The notes: generated by a model from the sequence alone, not told the origin. A stretch of 64,000 bases of DNA from Homalodisca vitripennis (GCF_021130785.1 NC_060212.1:147523501-147587500), one strand, 5' to 3'. Positions 38,064 through 50,303 are shown, counted from the first letter of the stretch. Numbers and translations: made by a program.

Positions 38064-38070
38064 GGTGAGT
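38064..38070 (+). promoter_or_regulatory. Consensus 5' splice site in the 3' UTR
   Basis: TAG|GTGAGT occurs 44 bp after the stop codon. It is a perfect donor match, so the transcript may carry a 3'-UTR intron. The distance is under the ~50-55 nt that usually triggers nonsense-mediated decay. No acceptor was assigned. Confidence 0.3.
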
Positions 38071-38168
38071 TGAGCAAAGTAAAAAGAAAACATACTATCC
38101 ATTTAAATTTGTATTACACGAAAAACAGTTTTTTCCATAACACTTTAGAATTACCTAAGTTTCTACGT

Positions 38169-38200
38169 AATAAAGTTATTTAAAATAAAGTATGAATAAA
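38169..38200 (+). promoter_or_regulatory. Three clustered polyadenylation signals
   Basis: AATAAA occurs at 38169-38174, 38184-38189 and 38195-38200, about 150-180 bp after the stop codon of the secreted-protein gene. The cluster supports a real transcript end here, followed by T-rich sequence. Confidence 0.65.
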
Positions 38201-39593
38201 CGATACATTTTTTAATGAGCACTAATTAACCTACCAAAGTTCCCGTGTATTCATTTTACGTCAACTGATACAGTATTGAGATTTAAAAATTATAGATAAT
38301 GTACAGATATCATATATACGCAGAAGAAACATATGCACTTAGCTTTAAACAAGTTTAACAATTTTGATAATACCATAAAATTCATAACATGAAATGAATA
38401 ATTTAAATTAATAAAAAAGTTTGAAAAAGTGTCAGCATAAAACATTTGTCAGCAATATTATGTTTTAACAATGTGTCATGAGGTTGCTTAACAATTTAGC
38501 ATCATACATGTGATATTCGTTTGAAAAATCAATGCCAATTCCAAACTGGATAAAAATCAGCCGGCACAAATCGCACGATTTGAAAGGGAAATTGGTCATG
38601 AATTAAACAACGAATGCTGCCAGGCGCTATAGATGTTTCCGGAATCGGGGATAAATTGAACGTGGCTCTTAACATTGTCAAGTGGGTTATTATTTCCAAA
38701 TATAAAATTGCAGATTTTTCTTATTTATACTTCTTTTTCGACGCTAAAACATCAATACAATTTTCAATGTTTGTAATATAAGGTTTTATTGCAAAAATAT
38801 TTTCCCACGTATTAATAATGTACTTTTAGTTTAGCGACCACATAAGAGAGCCAACATGTCAATTATAATTTAATAAACTCGATCATTAAATTATAAATGG
38901 TTCTTCAACATCTGAGTTGACAGTTACAGCCATCAGTGTAGGACCGCAACTTAAATGATATCACTGGATATCCGGTCGATTTATGTATCGCCACATAACG
39001 TAGCTTTTTAAAGAATTAACACTTATAGTCCAGTTAATGAATAGATAAATTAGGGGTCTGGAGCTCTCACAACAGAAATAGCCATATATCCATGCATTTC
39101 AACCTTACCAACACATAATATGATGTCCAGCATTCTGCACTTTTGATTCATAATTGAACTCATTGGCTTTTTTGTCCCATATTGTCCTTTATAGCAATAT
39201 TTTTGTTGTTGTGTGGATTAATTTGTGTGTATTTTAATTAATTTTACTGCTTTGTAGCATTCGCACAAAACATCAATACCTTAATACTAAAATTTACCCG
39301 AAATGCCACACTTTATATTTGTTTAACTACAATTCTTATTTTGTATTATCTATTTATTATTCTTAGATCTGATTAATTGGTTCATTTTATAACATTAAAA
39401 TGTATTTTTTATGTATTTTATTATTAATTTTTGGATTGTATTTATAAGGGAGTTTTATTTATTGTTATAAATGGTAACTGTACTATTTTATTTATTCATT
39501 TTGTTTAGTATAAACTTATTATCCTACTTTATTACTATTTGAATTTGCTGCTTTAACTGCTGTTTTAGTTAAAATATCAACACATGTAGATTC
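38201..39593. other. Intergenic AT-rich DNA, nothing recognised
   Basis: No open frames or element ends of note. 39180-39540 is T-rich with ATTTATT-type runs and may be the tail region of an old retroposon. Confidence 0.45.
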
Positions 39594-39711
39594 AATACCA
39601 CTAGTGAATTACGCCTATTACATTAATTTATTTAATTCTTTGAGAGGCCTTTCAGAATCTCTGAAGTTTAAATTAATTATTGAAATATGTATTGAATTCA
39701 CTAGTGGTATT
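39594..39711. mobile_element. 118-bp palindromic MITE, probably Tc1/mariner-like
   Basis: Perfect 17-bp terminal inverted repeats, AATACCACTAGTGAATT at 39594-39610 and its complement at 39695-39711. Parsed as TA|CCACTAGTGAATT...AATTCACTAGTGG|TA it has the TA target duplication of Tc1/mariner elements. The interior is also roughly palindromic. Outside it, ACATGTAGATTC (39582-39593) and GAATCTACATGT (~39738-39749) form a second, wider inverted pair. Confidence 0.8.
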
Positions 39712-40169
39712 TAATAAAAATATTTCTAATGCTCCAAGAATCTACATGTAGATTATTTTCACAGTAAAAATAAAAAAAGAACAATCGAGTAATTTTCATA
39801 CAAGTTGGTGAAAAAAATTTAGTTTTAGTGAACTCTCGGCTGTTGTATCCTGTATCCATCACTGAAGTTTTTTTAACTTGAAAACTGCTGTACATCCCAA
39901 CTCATTGAACAAAAATGTGAATGTATAATATACCAAGATATCTCAATAAATGTCGTCTGCAAATGTGCATAAAACTTAAGTTCCATGTAGGGTAGAATGT
40001 GTTTTATGATGGTGTATGTCCAACCGTGGAATTTGGCTGAGACTTATTCAAGTCTATCACTTAGTACATTTGTCTATTTTTATCTGCAGGGAGGATGTCA
40101 AAATGTCTTGTCTGTATGTTGTCTGTCTATCTGGCTGCGAGATGGCTCAATTATAGTTTAAATTTGCAA
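39712..40169. other. Spacer, nothing recognised
   Basis: Holds a TGTCTGTATGTTGTCTGTC motif near 40105 that resembles TGTCTGTCTGTCTATC at 46703. The open frame at 39701-39895 (minus) starts inside the MITE flank and has no domain. Confidence 0.4.
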
Positions 40170-41600
40170 GCGATCTTAGCGAAGCCTGTTGTGAAAGGTA
40201 GTGTAGTTTTATAAGTTAATAACACATAAAAAATTGTTTCGTTAAACAATTAGTTTTAAACTTTAGAAATATTTTAAAAATAAAAGTTTTATATTTTTGC
40301 CTGAACAAATTGATTCCACAGCCATTCCAAACATGCGCCACTAAACGATTTTACTTCTACTCAAAAACACTTTATATAATCTACAGGTATTTTTTATTAT
40401 GTGTAATTATATGTAGGGGCTATTATACTATGCAGATAGTATGCCAGGTCTTAAGCCATCTCTGAATGAATAAATAAAATAATAAGTTGAGAATAATAGC
40501 AGCTAATGTGAACAAGATTATTATATAAGTTATTAAATAATGTTCTGCCTGCTTAAACGTTCTGTTCTTGTTAATACGCAATAAGCTATAAAACGAAAGA
40601 CCTAAGCCGTTAGGGAAGGAACTGCAGTTGCTAAGCACCATCTCTAAAGAGATCTAATTAGAGGCAAATTTAATCTTTTCAGCACTCTTCTTTCGCCTGT
40701 TTCTTATCTAAGAACATTTACTACACTACAGTTTTCTTTTATTTATCAAGATATATTCAGCTACTTATAGTAATGTAAGGTAAATTTATTGATTTCATTA
40801 TAATTATGAACAGTGAGTAGATAATTATGCGATAGCGAAAGGAACGTCACCATAACCGAAGTTGTGTTAATTTTTCATACCGAGGATGGTATAATTCAGA
40901 AATTTTTCCTCCTTCCAAACGAACAGGGTAGGTACACTGTATATAGGCTTCAGATCAAGATGAAAATACACTTCTACTTCACTTTAAGGAATGCAACCGA
41001 AGCTACAGCATACAGCAACCTCGGGATATGAATTGATCTTAGAAGGTTATCTTACCAGAGGTCCCCGACCAACCAAGAAGGATCACTTGACCATACACAA
41101 ACGTCTTTTTTATGAGTTTAGTTACAATAGAGCATATGGAATATTGTATATAAAACTCCAATATTAAAGTGAACAGAAAATCTTATAATAATGTATATTA
41201 ATGTGTATAATAGTCATGTGTTATGACTATTATACACATATACATATTATCCCCAAAATGAGTTAAGTACATTTTGAATTAATTTACGATTTGTAGGTTT
41301 TCATTAAAGTACCAAATCGAACTCTAAGGGTCAGAAAACAAAAATTGCTGCTCCTTCAAATTTTGGAGTAAGCTGCATAAGATGAATATTTCCCTCTTAT
41401 GGCCTCAGGCAAACGCATATGTGACAATATGTGAAAAAAACACAATTTATGCTCAGAATGTCAAAAAATAAATTTAATTTCAATTCTAAAAGCGCATTTC
41501 AAATGACTTATAAGTGGATCTGCTATGAAAAAAATCATTCGATTTGAAAAATGTCCTCGAAATTTAGTCTGAAATACTTTTGCATTTAATAACTGCTAAT
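40170..41600 (+). repeat. Duplicated block D, copy a
   Basis: Aligns in the same orientation with ~47640-49770. Anchors are GAAGCCTGTTGTGTGA-like sequence at 40180, AATAAGCTATAAAACGA at 40578, CATCTCTAAAGAGATCTAAT at 40640, ATAATTATGCGATA at 40821, CTGTATATAGGCTTCAGATC at 40938, GAAGGTTATCTTA at 41042 and TTTTGAATTAATTTA at 41272. Divergence is substantial, with a ~230-bp extra segment in copy b. The open frame at 40423-40641 (minus) is not kept open in copy b. No gene is claimed. Confidence 0.75.
41201..41239. repeat. Perfect 17-bp-stem hairpin
   Basis: ATGTGTATAATAGTCAT at 41201-41217 and its exact complement at 41223-41239 enclose the loop GTGTT. It sits in block D copy a; the equivalent place in copy b (~49510) has no such perfect hairpin. 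Confidence 0.85.
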
Positions 41601-42200
41601 AATTGGGAAACAATTATTATTTGGTGTATGAATTGAAGATAAATCTTATTTTATTGGCACATTTTTGGTTTATATATACTCGTATGTGTTTGGATTTGAC
41701 GGTCAAAATTAAAATATATCACCATTTATTATAAATTTTATTTTATTCCAAATAAACTATAGTTGTAGATACAGTAGGAGTTTTTATGGGACTAATAATA
41801 ACCTTGTATGTTAATAAATTTTTGTATATATGGATCATTGCTTTATTTTTTTACTACAATAGTATGTTGGAATGAACATAACTATTTATTAGAAGTGTTT
41901 CTAATAAAGTGCCTATAAAAAGTACATACTAATAGTATGAAATGCAGTATAAATGTGCTACGAGTTCTTATTTGGGATATTTTATGATTTATGATTTAAG
42001 GTCACGTACATAATAATACCAATATAATAAATAGCATCGTGTTTCAAGATTTCCAAAATATCCGATGAAGGTTAACTTTATGTGTATATCTACCTTTGAT
42101 TTATTTAACTTCAAAATTTAAATATTCATTGTTTGTTTGTTCTCATAAAATATGTATTTCTCGAGTTCAAATAATTATACCCATAAAATACTATAGGACC

Positions 42201-42275
42201 ATTTGGAATGCTTACGCCAAGGTTCCAACTCAATAGGCTTACGTGCTATTTTCTGAAAGATAATAACGTATTTAT
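42201..42275 (+). repeat. Dispersed repeat E, copy a
   Basis: Aligns base for base, with few mismatches, to 63926-64000 (TTTGGAATGCTTACG, AACTCAATAGGC, TATTTTCTGAAAGATAATAA). The left border is sharp in both copies. The right border of copy b lies outside the window. Confidence 0.8.
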
Positions 42276-42416
42276 TGAACTATTTTATAACTGTTACTAC
42301 AATGTAGGTGCACCTTAGGTTCTTGAATGTATTAGTTTTCTTCATTTAGGAATTAATTTCGTATTAATAATTTTATAGAGTGAGTTTACGTTATTTAAAT
42401 TAATGGTACATAAAAC

Positions 42417-42424
42417 ACGCCACC

Positions 42425-42474
<50 letters not shown>
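42417..42474. repeat. (CCCA)n-(CA)21 microsatellite
   Basis: CACGCCACCCACCCACC passes into an uninterrupted CA run at 42433-42474, about 160 bp downstream of repeat E copy a. Confidence 0.97.
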
Positions 42475-42476
<2 letters not shown>

Positions 42477-42589
42477 AAATTTTTGTTCACGGCCAAATAT
42501 AAAAAGTGATGGTGAAATCAAACATCGTAATATAAATATTTAAGGAGTGAAATCAAGTAATATTGTTTTAGTTACTTAGTAATAAGTAC

Positions 42590-42830
42590 TCGTATAAAGG
42601 GATTTTGGCCTGTGACGACGACTATGCTCTACCTATCTCTATATGAAGTTCTTTATCTCAGCTTATACAATATTGGAGAAAATGAACCAGCAGTTCTACC
42701 TAATGCAATCTGTAATGGATTTCGCCTGTAACTAATATACTTATATAAACTATTTAACTAGTTATACGAGCTGTGGATATATATATTTAGAAAAAAGTAG
42801 GTTTGTTAGTTGTTATACGGTTATTTTTTA
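42590..42830 (+). repeat. Duplicated block C, copy a
   Basis: Aligns in the same orientation with ~55950-56215 through TTTATCTCAGCTTATACAAT, AATCTGTAATGGATTTC and the following AATATACTTAT stretch. Divergence is moderate with small gaps. Non-coding. Confidence 0.7.
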
Positions 42831-43823
42831 TAATTTAAAATAACATGAGAGACTCAATTCTTTTACATGAAATAGTTCCATATGTACCGTACTGTCAGTT
42901 TATAACTATTTTTGTAATATTTATTAAATTTTATATAATAAAACGATCACTGACGTATAAATATTAAAGTAATAAATATTTACACACTCTTATCATTACC
43001 GTTTATATTAGTTTATAAAATTTTTCATCGTCATTTTTATTGTAATTATAATTCTGTATTTCAGAAATAATTACTCAATCTCCATTGTTCTTATATTCAA
43101 AAAAAGAATTTATTGGTTTATAATAACAAATCAGAAATAAAAGTTAAAGAAAAAATCTTGCTAAATATATATTGTTTTTCCATATCCCTATTTACTTATG
43201 TTTTATATTTTAAAATTGCTAAATTATATATTTTTTTAAGTCAATTGGTTGTTTTTTATTCTTCAGTAAAATTTGTAAATTTTACTGTTATTACGTAAAT
43301 TATTTTAAATGAATGTAAGGTAAGGCTCAATATAATTCAATAAAATTTATTCAACAGAAACACTTTGTTAGCTAGAAAAGATCTAATTAATTTATATTTA
43401 ATTCTTTTTTCAATCTTGTTAAGACGAAACTAGTAGTAAACTTCAATACGACTTAATATTGACCATGCTAAAATTCAATTTAGAACCAGATGAGCTTTAA
43501 ATATATGAATATTGTAAATGATGCATTGATTTAGTAACACAACCTAAAAAACTCCTAACCTATAACCCAGTAAAGTCTGCAGAAGCAGGGATCGTCTAGA
43601 CGATGCGATACTTAGGTCAACATTTACGTCAATAATAATATTAGTAAACTGATCGGACTATTAGAAAACAAATCATTATAAAACACTACTAGATTAGAGA
43701 AGCGTTTTGTTATTATCCTTATCATATATAATGTAGTATGTTATTGTGATTTCTATTTCTCTTTACGAGTATATCTCTCCTATCCGAGTTTTTCATCGGA
43801 AACATGCCATTCTCCTTTAGAAA
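42831..43823. other. AT-rich spacer, nothing recognised
   Basis: The 61-codon frame at 43113-43298 is a low-complexity Ile/Phe/Tyr-rich reading of T-rich DNA and not a credible gene. Confidence 0.5.
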
Positions 43824-44105
43824 CGTGTGAAGTCTTATCCCCATTGTAAAACGTACATCCATAACCCGTCAAAAGAAGTAATTAATTAAACGAGGAGTAA
43901 CTGTTAATTCTCACTAGCACGCCAGGATAACCGCGGAACGGAGACACGCCCTCCTGGCATAAAAATGGCCGCGATAGCCCTATCCCTAGCGGCTACAGAG
44001 CAAAAAAACGTGACAATACATTCCATTACGCGAAGCGAAAGATTTTCTCCCATGCAAAACATACATCCATACCTCACCAAAGAAGTAGTTGTTTAAAAAG
44101 ATTTA
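43824..44105. repeat. Direct repeats flanking a GC-rich hairpin island
   Basis: Two diverged direct copies, ~43824-43893 and ~44040-44099 (ACATACATCCATA.CC.TCA, then AAAGAAGTA.TT), lie ~212 bp apart. Between them, 43915-44010 is unusually GC-rich and holds two inverted pairs: GCCAGGA...TCCTGGC (43922 and ~43953) and GCCGC...GCGGC (~43968 and ~43989). It looks like one and a half units of an unknown tandem or transposon-derived repeat. Confidence 0.6.
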
Positions 44106-46824
44106 TACGCTTTCCAATAAAACCTCAGAGGCATTTAATGCATCATACGTTTATTGGATGCGTATTCTTTACATTATAACAGCACCTACATCATATTACC
44201 TATATCATATTATTATTTTTTAATACATGAGGCTCCGTCCAACATTCTAAGTCCAAAAATAAGAGTACACAGCGGTTAAATTCAACCATTGCTCAAATTT
44301 GGAAGAAGTTTAAGGTCTTATCACTACAAATAAGTCAGATCAACCATCAAAACCATGAAGATGGACAACAGGCGTTGGGCTTTGTAAAGCATCATATGGT
44401 ATGATTATTACAGGTTCTACTTTTGTTAATTTATAAACAAAAATCAATTTTTAAACCCTGAGAATGATGTACTTACGAAGATTTTGAGATGAGATAACAC
44501 ATGAATGACATTGCAGTTTCCAATTAGTTCTTGTTTGTTTTGAAATTTCACAGAACAATCAAGTAATTAGGTACATCAAGAATTCCGTGGAATGTAAAAT
44601 TTAGCCTATTCATCACAGATTACTACTGAACTTTAAAATATGATAATCACTGAATCAGTAACAAAACGATACAAAAGTACTATACAATAAAATTACTCAA
44701 AAAGTACATAGTAAATTAATGTTACTTCATGAAGGTTCCATTGTAGTTGAATACGAGAAAAATTAATGACTCAGTTTATTTGTAAAAGTGGACACAAGAA
44801 GAACCTGGTACTTGAAACAATAGCCTATTTTCACTTATTATAAAAAAGGCCAACCACTGAAAAACGAAACGCCATCCTCCTGTGTTGTACTGTACAAGTA
44901 CGTGAGCAGTATAAAATGAACTACGATGCAATATTTCAACTTAATAGGTCACTGCAGGGGATAGATAACTGCCCATACGAGCAAATTCAGACTCAATAAC
45001 CTTCAAAAGTCCAGTATATAAATTTTTGAAGTTACAATAATGTTAATGTAGAAACATATTAAGTAAACTCAAAAACTATGAGTAAGTTTGTTATTTGTAT
45101 TGTTATAAATATAAACTACAAATTAAAACAAAATGACATGATGACTATATTTTATGTTATTTATCACACTAAAGTGCACATAGAGTGCATAAAAAACAGT
45201 GTAATAATATGCATTAAACATGATTTTCAACACCTTTACTATTTTTATCAAGTATTATTGCTTATCGTTTAAACCCGACTGGAATTCTAGCATGAAACGT
45301 TAAATTTTAATAATGTAAATTTTCATGGCTTATCAAATATTATGACATGGTGAACCTATAAAACAAAGAATTTTCACTTACCAATCGCTTTTTTCGTGGT
45401 CTTAGATAAAAAGTTGCAGGTTAAGTGTAAATATATTTGTGAAGTGTTCCAAAAAGTTGGTATATAACTATTTTGGTTCATTTCAATAATTTTGAAATAG
45501 TCAGATCGTTTTCATTTAATTAACATGGTATAAAATGTACTTATTTTCATTGTGTACTAGCTATTGGTACCAATTTTAATACAAATACCAACCAAGAACA
45601 ATTTAAGTATTGTTTAAGAAATGAAAACATTCTGGTAAAAGAATTTGAATATTAAAGGCAATCTTTGACTGCATAGTATATTCAGCTTAATCTATCATGC
45701 GACATCCGAGACACTCTGAGAATGTTTATTGTACTTCTATATTTCTCTTACAAACCCATAAAGCCCTTTATATCTGCCCTCTCCTCCTGGCATATAACCA
45801 TTTTAAAGTAACGTAATCTTAGTCAAAGTACGGTACTTCTCAGGTCACTGTAGCAACGCTTAGTTTTTATATAACGTTATTGTTATTGCAATAGTAAAAC
45901 AGGAATTTACTTTACCAAATGAATGGTTTTTTTCTATACCGCCTTTTATGAATATGACCTACTTGGATTATGTTAGGTTTTATAACTTTTGTGTTAGCTT
46001 AAAACACAAAAGTTATTTATATATTTTGTGTTGTTGTGTATAAGAACGATGATTAATCATGGTTAAAAAAAATTTAAAACAAGACAAATTTCCGTCTGGT
46101 TTCCAGACAGAGTGGATCCTTGTCTATTCCATAAATGTTTTTTTCTTAGGCTTATGCTCGCTTTAGCAGTAATAAGCCTATTATTGTATTTCTCAATTAG
46201 CATTAGGCCTATCTCCGTTATCCGAATCACCTGAGTCAGAACAAATACCATCTAGGTACAGGTCGTATTGACGCAGTTCCTCAATGAGTTCTTACAAAGT
46301 GATACATACTGTCTTGCTAATCTTCAGATTCTATCCCACGATTTCTCCATCATCGTGTATCAAGTCCTTAAAGTCACACAATTGACTATAAAACTCATCC
46401 AGCAAAGCACCAATATACATCCTAAATAAACATCTACACAGTAATACAACGTAAACAAAGGCAACATTACAAAACTTATCAGCAGAAAAAATGGATCGTC
46501 GAGGCATGTTAATGTTTATATCTTGCTTTTCCTTTAGCTATTGCTGACATGCTACATCACAATGTCAAGGATGTACTGTATGTAAGTCATTCATAGCTTT
46601 TTAAACATTAATGTCTACATTTTAAACGGTTTTAAGACGAAAGCTTCTTTATTGGCAGAGTGCTAAGAGTGTCACTCATGTGGCTGCAAACATTTTATTT
46701 CTGTCTGTCTGTCTATCGTACCCACGATATTTCGAACACGACCTGACCTATAGACTAAGACTTGCCGCTGAGTTCTGTGATGTGTATAGTACTACATAGG
46801 ATTTGCCTAAGCGTTAAACATGAT
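44106..46824. other. Interval without recognisable gene
   Basis: Holds a perfect 14-bp-stem hairpin at 45982-46016 (ATAACTTTTGTGTT, 7-nt loop, exact complement). Short open frames at 45078-45272 and 46063-46251 show no domain. Confidence 0.5.
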
Positions 46825-47401
46825 GGGTAAGGTACGATAAGCGGGCCCGGTTTTTTATATCGAAATTGGCAAACGATATTACTCAATCATAACCATCGAT
46901 ATAATCAATCGATACTAATTAATTATTTTGAACAATTCACTTAAATGATCTAAATCAACAGTTGTAATCACTTTCAAATAATACACGTAAGGTAATATTT
47001 CAATGTTAAATAAGTAACATGTGATTATTAAAAACGGCAGTCAATTTTAGAAAACTACACAACATTGCTTTGAAAGATGATAAGACATGTTTTTCGTGGC
47101 TTCAACATGTAGGACTCGTACCGAAAAACCCATTATGTGAAATTTGTGGGAAAGAAACAAATGAAACTGTGAGAGGAGCAAATATGGTCGTCTTCAGTTT
47201 TCCTAATTTTGGTTATAATAATTTGTTTGATCACTGTTAATATTACATTCACATTTTAATTTAAAACATAAAATGTTTGTTGTTGCGGACTACAGATACT
47301 TCTATATCGATTGATAGTCTACGATTTGAGATGCGAATATTAGGTATCGATGATTACATTCTTCGATATAAAAAACCGGGTCCGCTTATCGTACCCTACC
47401 C
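46825..47401. mobile_element. Merlin-like DNA transposon, 577 bp, internally deleted
   Basis: Terminal inverted repeats of 40 bp (46825-46864 and 47362-47401) match at 38 of 40 positions: both start GGGTA.GGTACGATAAGCGG and share CCCGGTTTTTTATATCGAA. The element is flanked by exact 8-bp duplications AACATGAT (46817-46824 and 47402-47409). An internal remnant resembles the N-terminal zinc-binding region of ISXO2/Merlin transposases. The 8-bp duplication with this remnant fits the Merlin superfamily; hAT and P also make 8-bp duplications, so the remnant decides. TIR divergence is low, suggesting a fairly recent insertion. Confidence 0.85.
47025..47240 (+). pseudogene. Merlin/ISXO2-like transposase remnant, N-terminal part
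   Basis: An open frame of 71 codons between stops, without ATG at its start, lies inside the TIR-bounded element. It reads KLHNIALKDDKTCFSWLQ, then HVGLVPKNPLCEICGKE. The pattern D..C..WLQ..GL.PK...C..CGKE matches the head of insect ISXO2-domain (Merlin) proteins, where the C..C pair begins a zinc finger. The following residues do not continue the family pattern and a TAA ends the frame, so the whole catalytic domain is deleted. The orientation gives the element its direction (+). Confidence 0.65.
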
Positions 47402-47639
47402 AACATGATTTACATTGTTCTTATGGTTAACCATGACGGTAACGAGACAATACCAGAATAAATAAGACTGTAAAAAAGCTGAGTGCAATTATATAAGATT
47501 TAAAATGTTAAAGATTAGGACGTTTGGATTATTTATCCAGTAAAAAATCCATAATGGGGTGGGTTTTGATTATAAAAGTTAGAAACAAATTTTAATTCAC
47601 TGTAAAGTTGTTGTACCCACTATAATTTTCATGACTTGA

Positions 47640-49770
47640 AATTTTGCATCCAACCAACAATAGAGAAGCCTATTACGTGACACATGGTATGGCGTATTCA
47701 TACTTTGTGTGGTTAGCTAGCGTAGTGTGTTATTTAATCCTAAAATTGGGGATACCATAAAGACTTAATATTTACTAATAAAACATTAAAACGATGTCTT
47801 GCTTGGCCTATATAAAAAATACTTTATTTCACAGTGATTTTAGACATGAAACTCTAAATGGTTTATCGTCTGCTCAAATAAGCTAAAGAAACTGTACATG
47901 ATTTTATTATCTGTAATAAAAATGTGAGGGTTACCGTACTATAAAAATAGCATACCAGTTTTTAATAAATATTTTACCTTTTGATATATGAATTGAATAA
48001 CCTTGTGAGATTAAAAACAGCTAACGTGAAAAATTTTTTAAGCCAGCTCATAATTTTTCGTCAGCTTAAATCTTCCAATATTTTAATACGTAATAAGCTA
48101 TAAAACGAGAGTACTAAGCTGTTAAGAGAGGAGCTGCAGTCAATAAAGGCTATCTCTAAAGAGATTTAATTAGAAACAAATTAAATATTCTCAGCGCTTT
48201 CTTTCGCTTGCTTCTTATGTAAAACAAGTACTTGGCACTAAATATTTTCATGATGTAGAGATTTTCAGCCTTATATGACAATTTAAATTAAGTTCAACAA
48301 TTGACATCCGTATATAATTACTTATATGTTTGTACACTTCATCATCACATAAATATGAAAATATCATAAATAATAAAAGTCAATCAAAAATTCATTTACT
48401 TTCCTTATCAAATTAAAATTTGTTCTTTAGAATAATATTGGAAGATATATAGGAAGAGTAAGAAAAGTAGCAATCAGGTTTATATTAACAATATGAGTTT
48501 TTTTTATTATATTATTATTATTATACATACCTTTATGTTTAATTGAGTAATATAACTACGCAGTTATTATACATAGTTTTATAAAAATATAAAAAATTTG
48601 AAAAGTGTGAAATTATACACAAATAATGCTTAAGTCATGTTCAAGTGCCTCTCATCGCAGTTTAAATTGTTTTTGTAAAATTTATACAATATATTAGTTT
48701 ATTTATTTTGCTTCCTTATTAGAATTACATGTCTGTTTTAGGATTTTTTCCGGCTTTTATTATGATAACAGTATTATTTTTAATTCACATTGGTCAAAAG
48801 ATTGAAGTCGGTATCATAAGACAGTATAATAGTTAGCAGACACTCTTTAGTAGAGAGATAGACTAAAATAATTTAAGATGAACTAAAACAATTTCAAAAC
48901 TCGGGTTGTTAAAAACAATGAATTTCATATACTCAAATTAAAAAAATGTAGGATAAGAAGTAGGGAGTTATAAATATAGAAGGAGGGTAAATAATTATGC
49001 GATAATGAATATAATACCTGACTAAATACAGTATGTAGGTTATGTGGAATGTTTTATCCTCCCAAACGTACTGTCACATAGTAGTCACGCTGTATATAGA
49101 CTTAAGATCTAGATTAATACATAAGAGGAGTACAGGCATAGTTCATCACCGCTCAGAGTCACTTGGATTGACAATAGCACTGGAGAATCCACAAACTCCA
49201 CTCAAAGTGGTTCAAGGGGGTCCTGAAACAAACCTTAATCGTGTGTGTAATTACAGACGAATGATCTCAAAGAAGGGCAAACAGTCGAAATGCCTTTGGT
49301 CCTAAAAAGAGCGACACCGTCCGAGATGATTTCACGCATGACTTATATTATAGAATGCGAGGAAATCGACGTTCACATGATGCAATAGAGTCTAGAAGGC
49401 TATCTTAAACTGATCCGATCTACCACAAAATATCACTTGATCCTGCCTAAACTTCTGTTTCTATGCGGTCAGTTGCAATGAAGCTTTACAGAGTGTTATA
49501 CATACAAATACTAATGTGAAAACAATCTAAAATTATATCATATATTAGGCATAAAGTAAAATATTTATAAAGAATAAACACATGTTATCTGCAAATTGAA
49601 TTTAATAGATGTTTGTTTTGAATTAATTTATAAATTGAGGGGTTTTGTTTGGAATGCCAAATTGAACAAAAGAAATGTTTAAGCCTTCAAGATATGGTCT
49701 AAGGAGTATTGGTCAGATGTTTCCTTCTTTAGGCTTTTGGAACATAAACAACCTCAAACCCAAGAGGTCC
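47640..49770 (+). repeat. Duplicated block D, copy b
   Basis: Counterpart of 40170-41600. Anchors are GAAGCCTATTACGTGA at 47667, AATAAGCTATAAAACGA at 48091, CTATCTCTAAAGAGATTTAA at 48150, ATAATTATGCGATAATGAA at 48991, CTGTATATAGACTTAAGATC at 49090, GAAGGCTATCTTA at 49396 and GTTTTGAATTAATTTATA at 49614. It carries a GC-richer extra ~230 bp (about 49125-49380) covering most of an 87-codon open frame at 49042-49305 with no recognisable domain. I do not call that a gene because copy a lacks it. Confidence 0.75.
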
Positions 49771-50303
49771 CAAGAAAGTAAAATTTTATTTTAAAGCCGT
49801 ATTTTAAGTAATGTATTAAAATAAGTAAAAGAGTAAAGGTCAGTATTTAAAGTCTTACAGCAAAGTACTTAATAGTTTTATTAGTTAACAATCTGTTACC
49901 CAATTGCTTTATGCACAATTTTCAAACCCAAAGTGCTAATACTGGTATAATTACTAAAATTTAAAATGATGAAATGTGATGGAGTTCTATACCACTATGG
50001 ACAAGAGGCTGTCACTAGTGGAAATTAGCTAGAAAATTCTACTCTCCTCAACGCTTCCCTTTGAAAAGAAAAGTGGAATGTTCTAAATTTATGACACCCC
50101 CTAGTGCAAAAGTTTCAAAATTTTTAATGAATGTTTTAATTTCCATCCCAACACGTGCTGCCCTACAAAAGCAATCAGAATTTGTCCAAAGAACGTAAAC
50201 AATACTTGGGTCACCAAATGCATTCTGGTTTCGAGAGAACAACTCAAGTTTTCTCCAAAATAAACAGAAAAACAGCCAATGAACAGTTATAGAAAGGTGA
50301 TAT

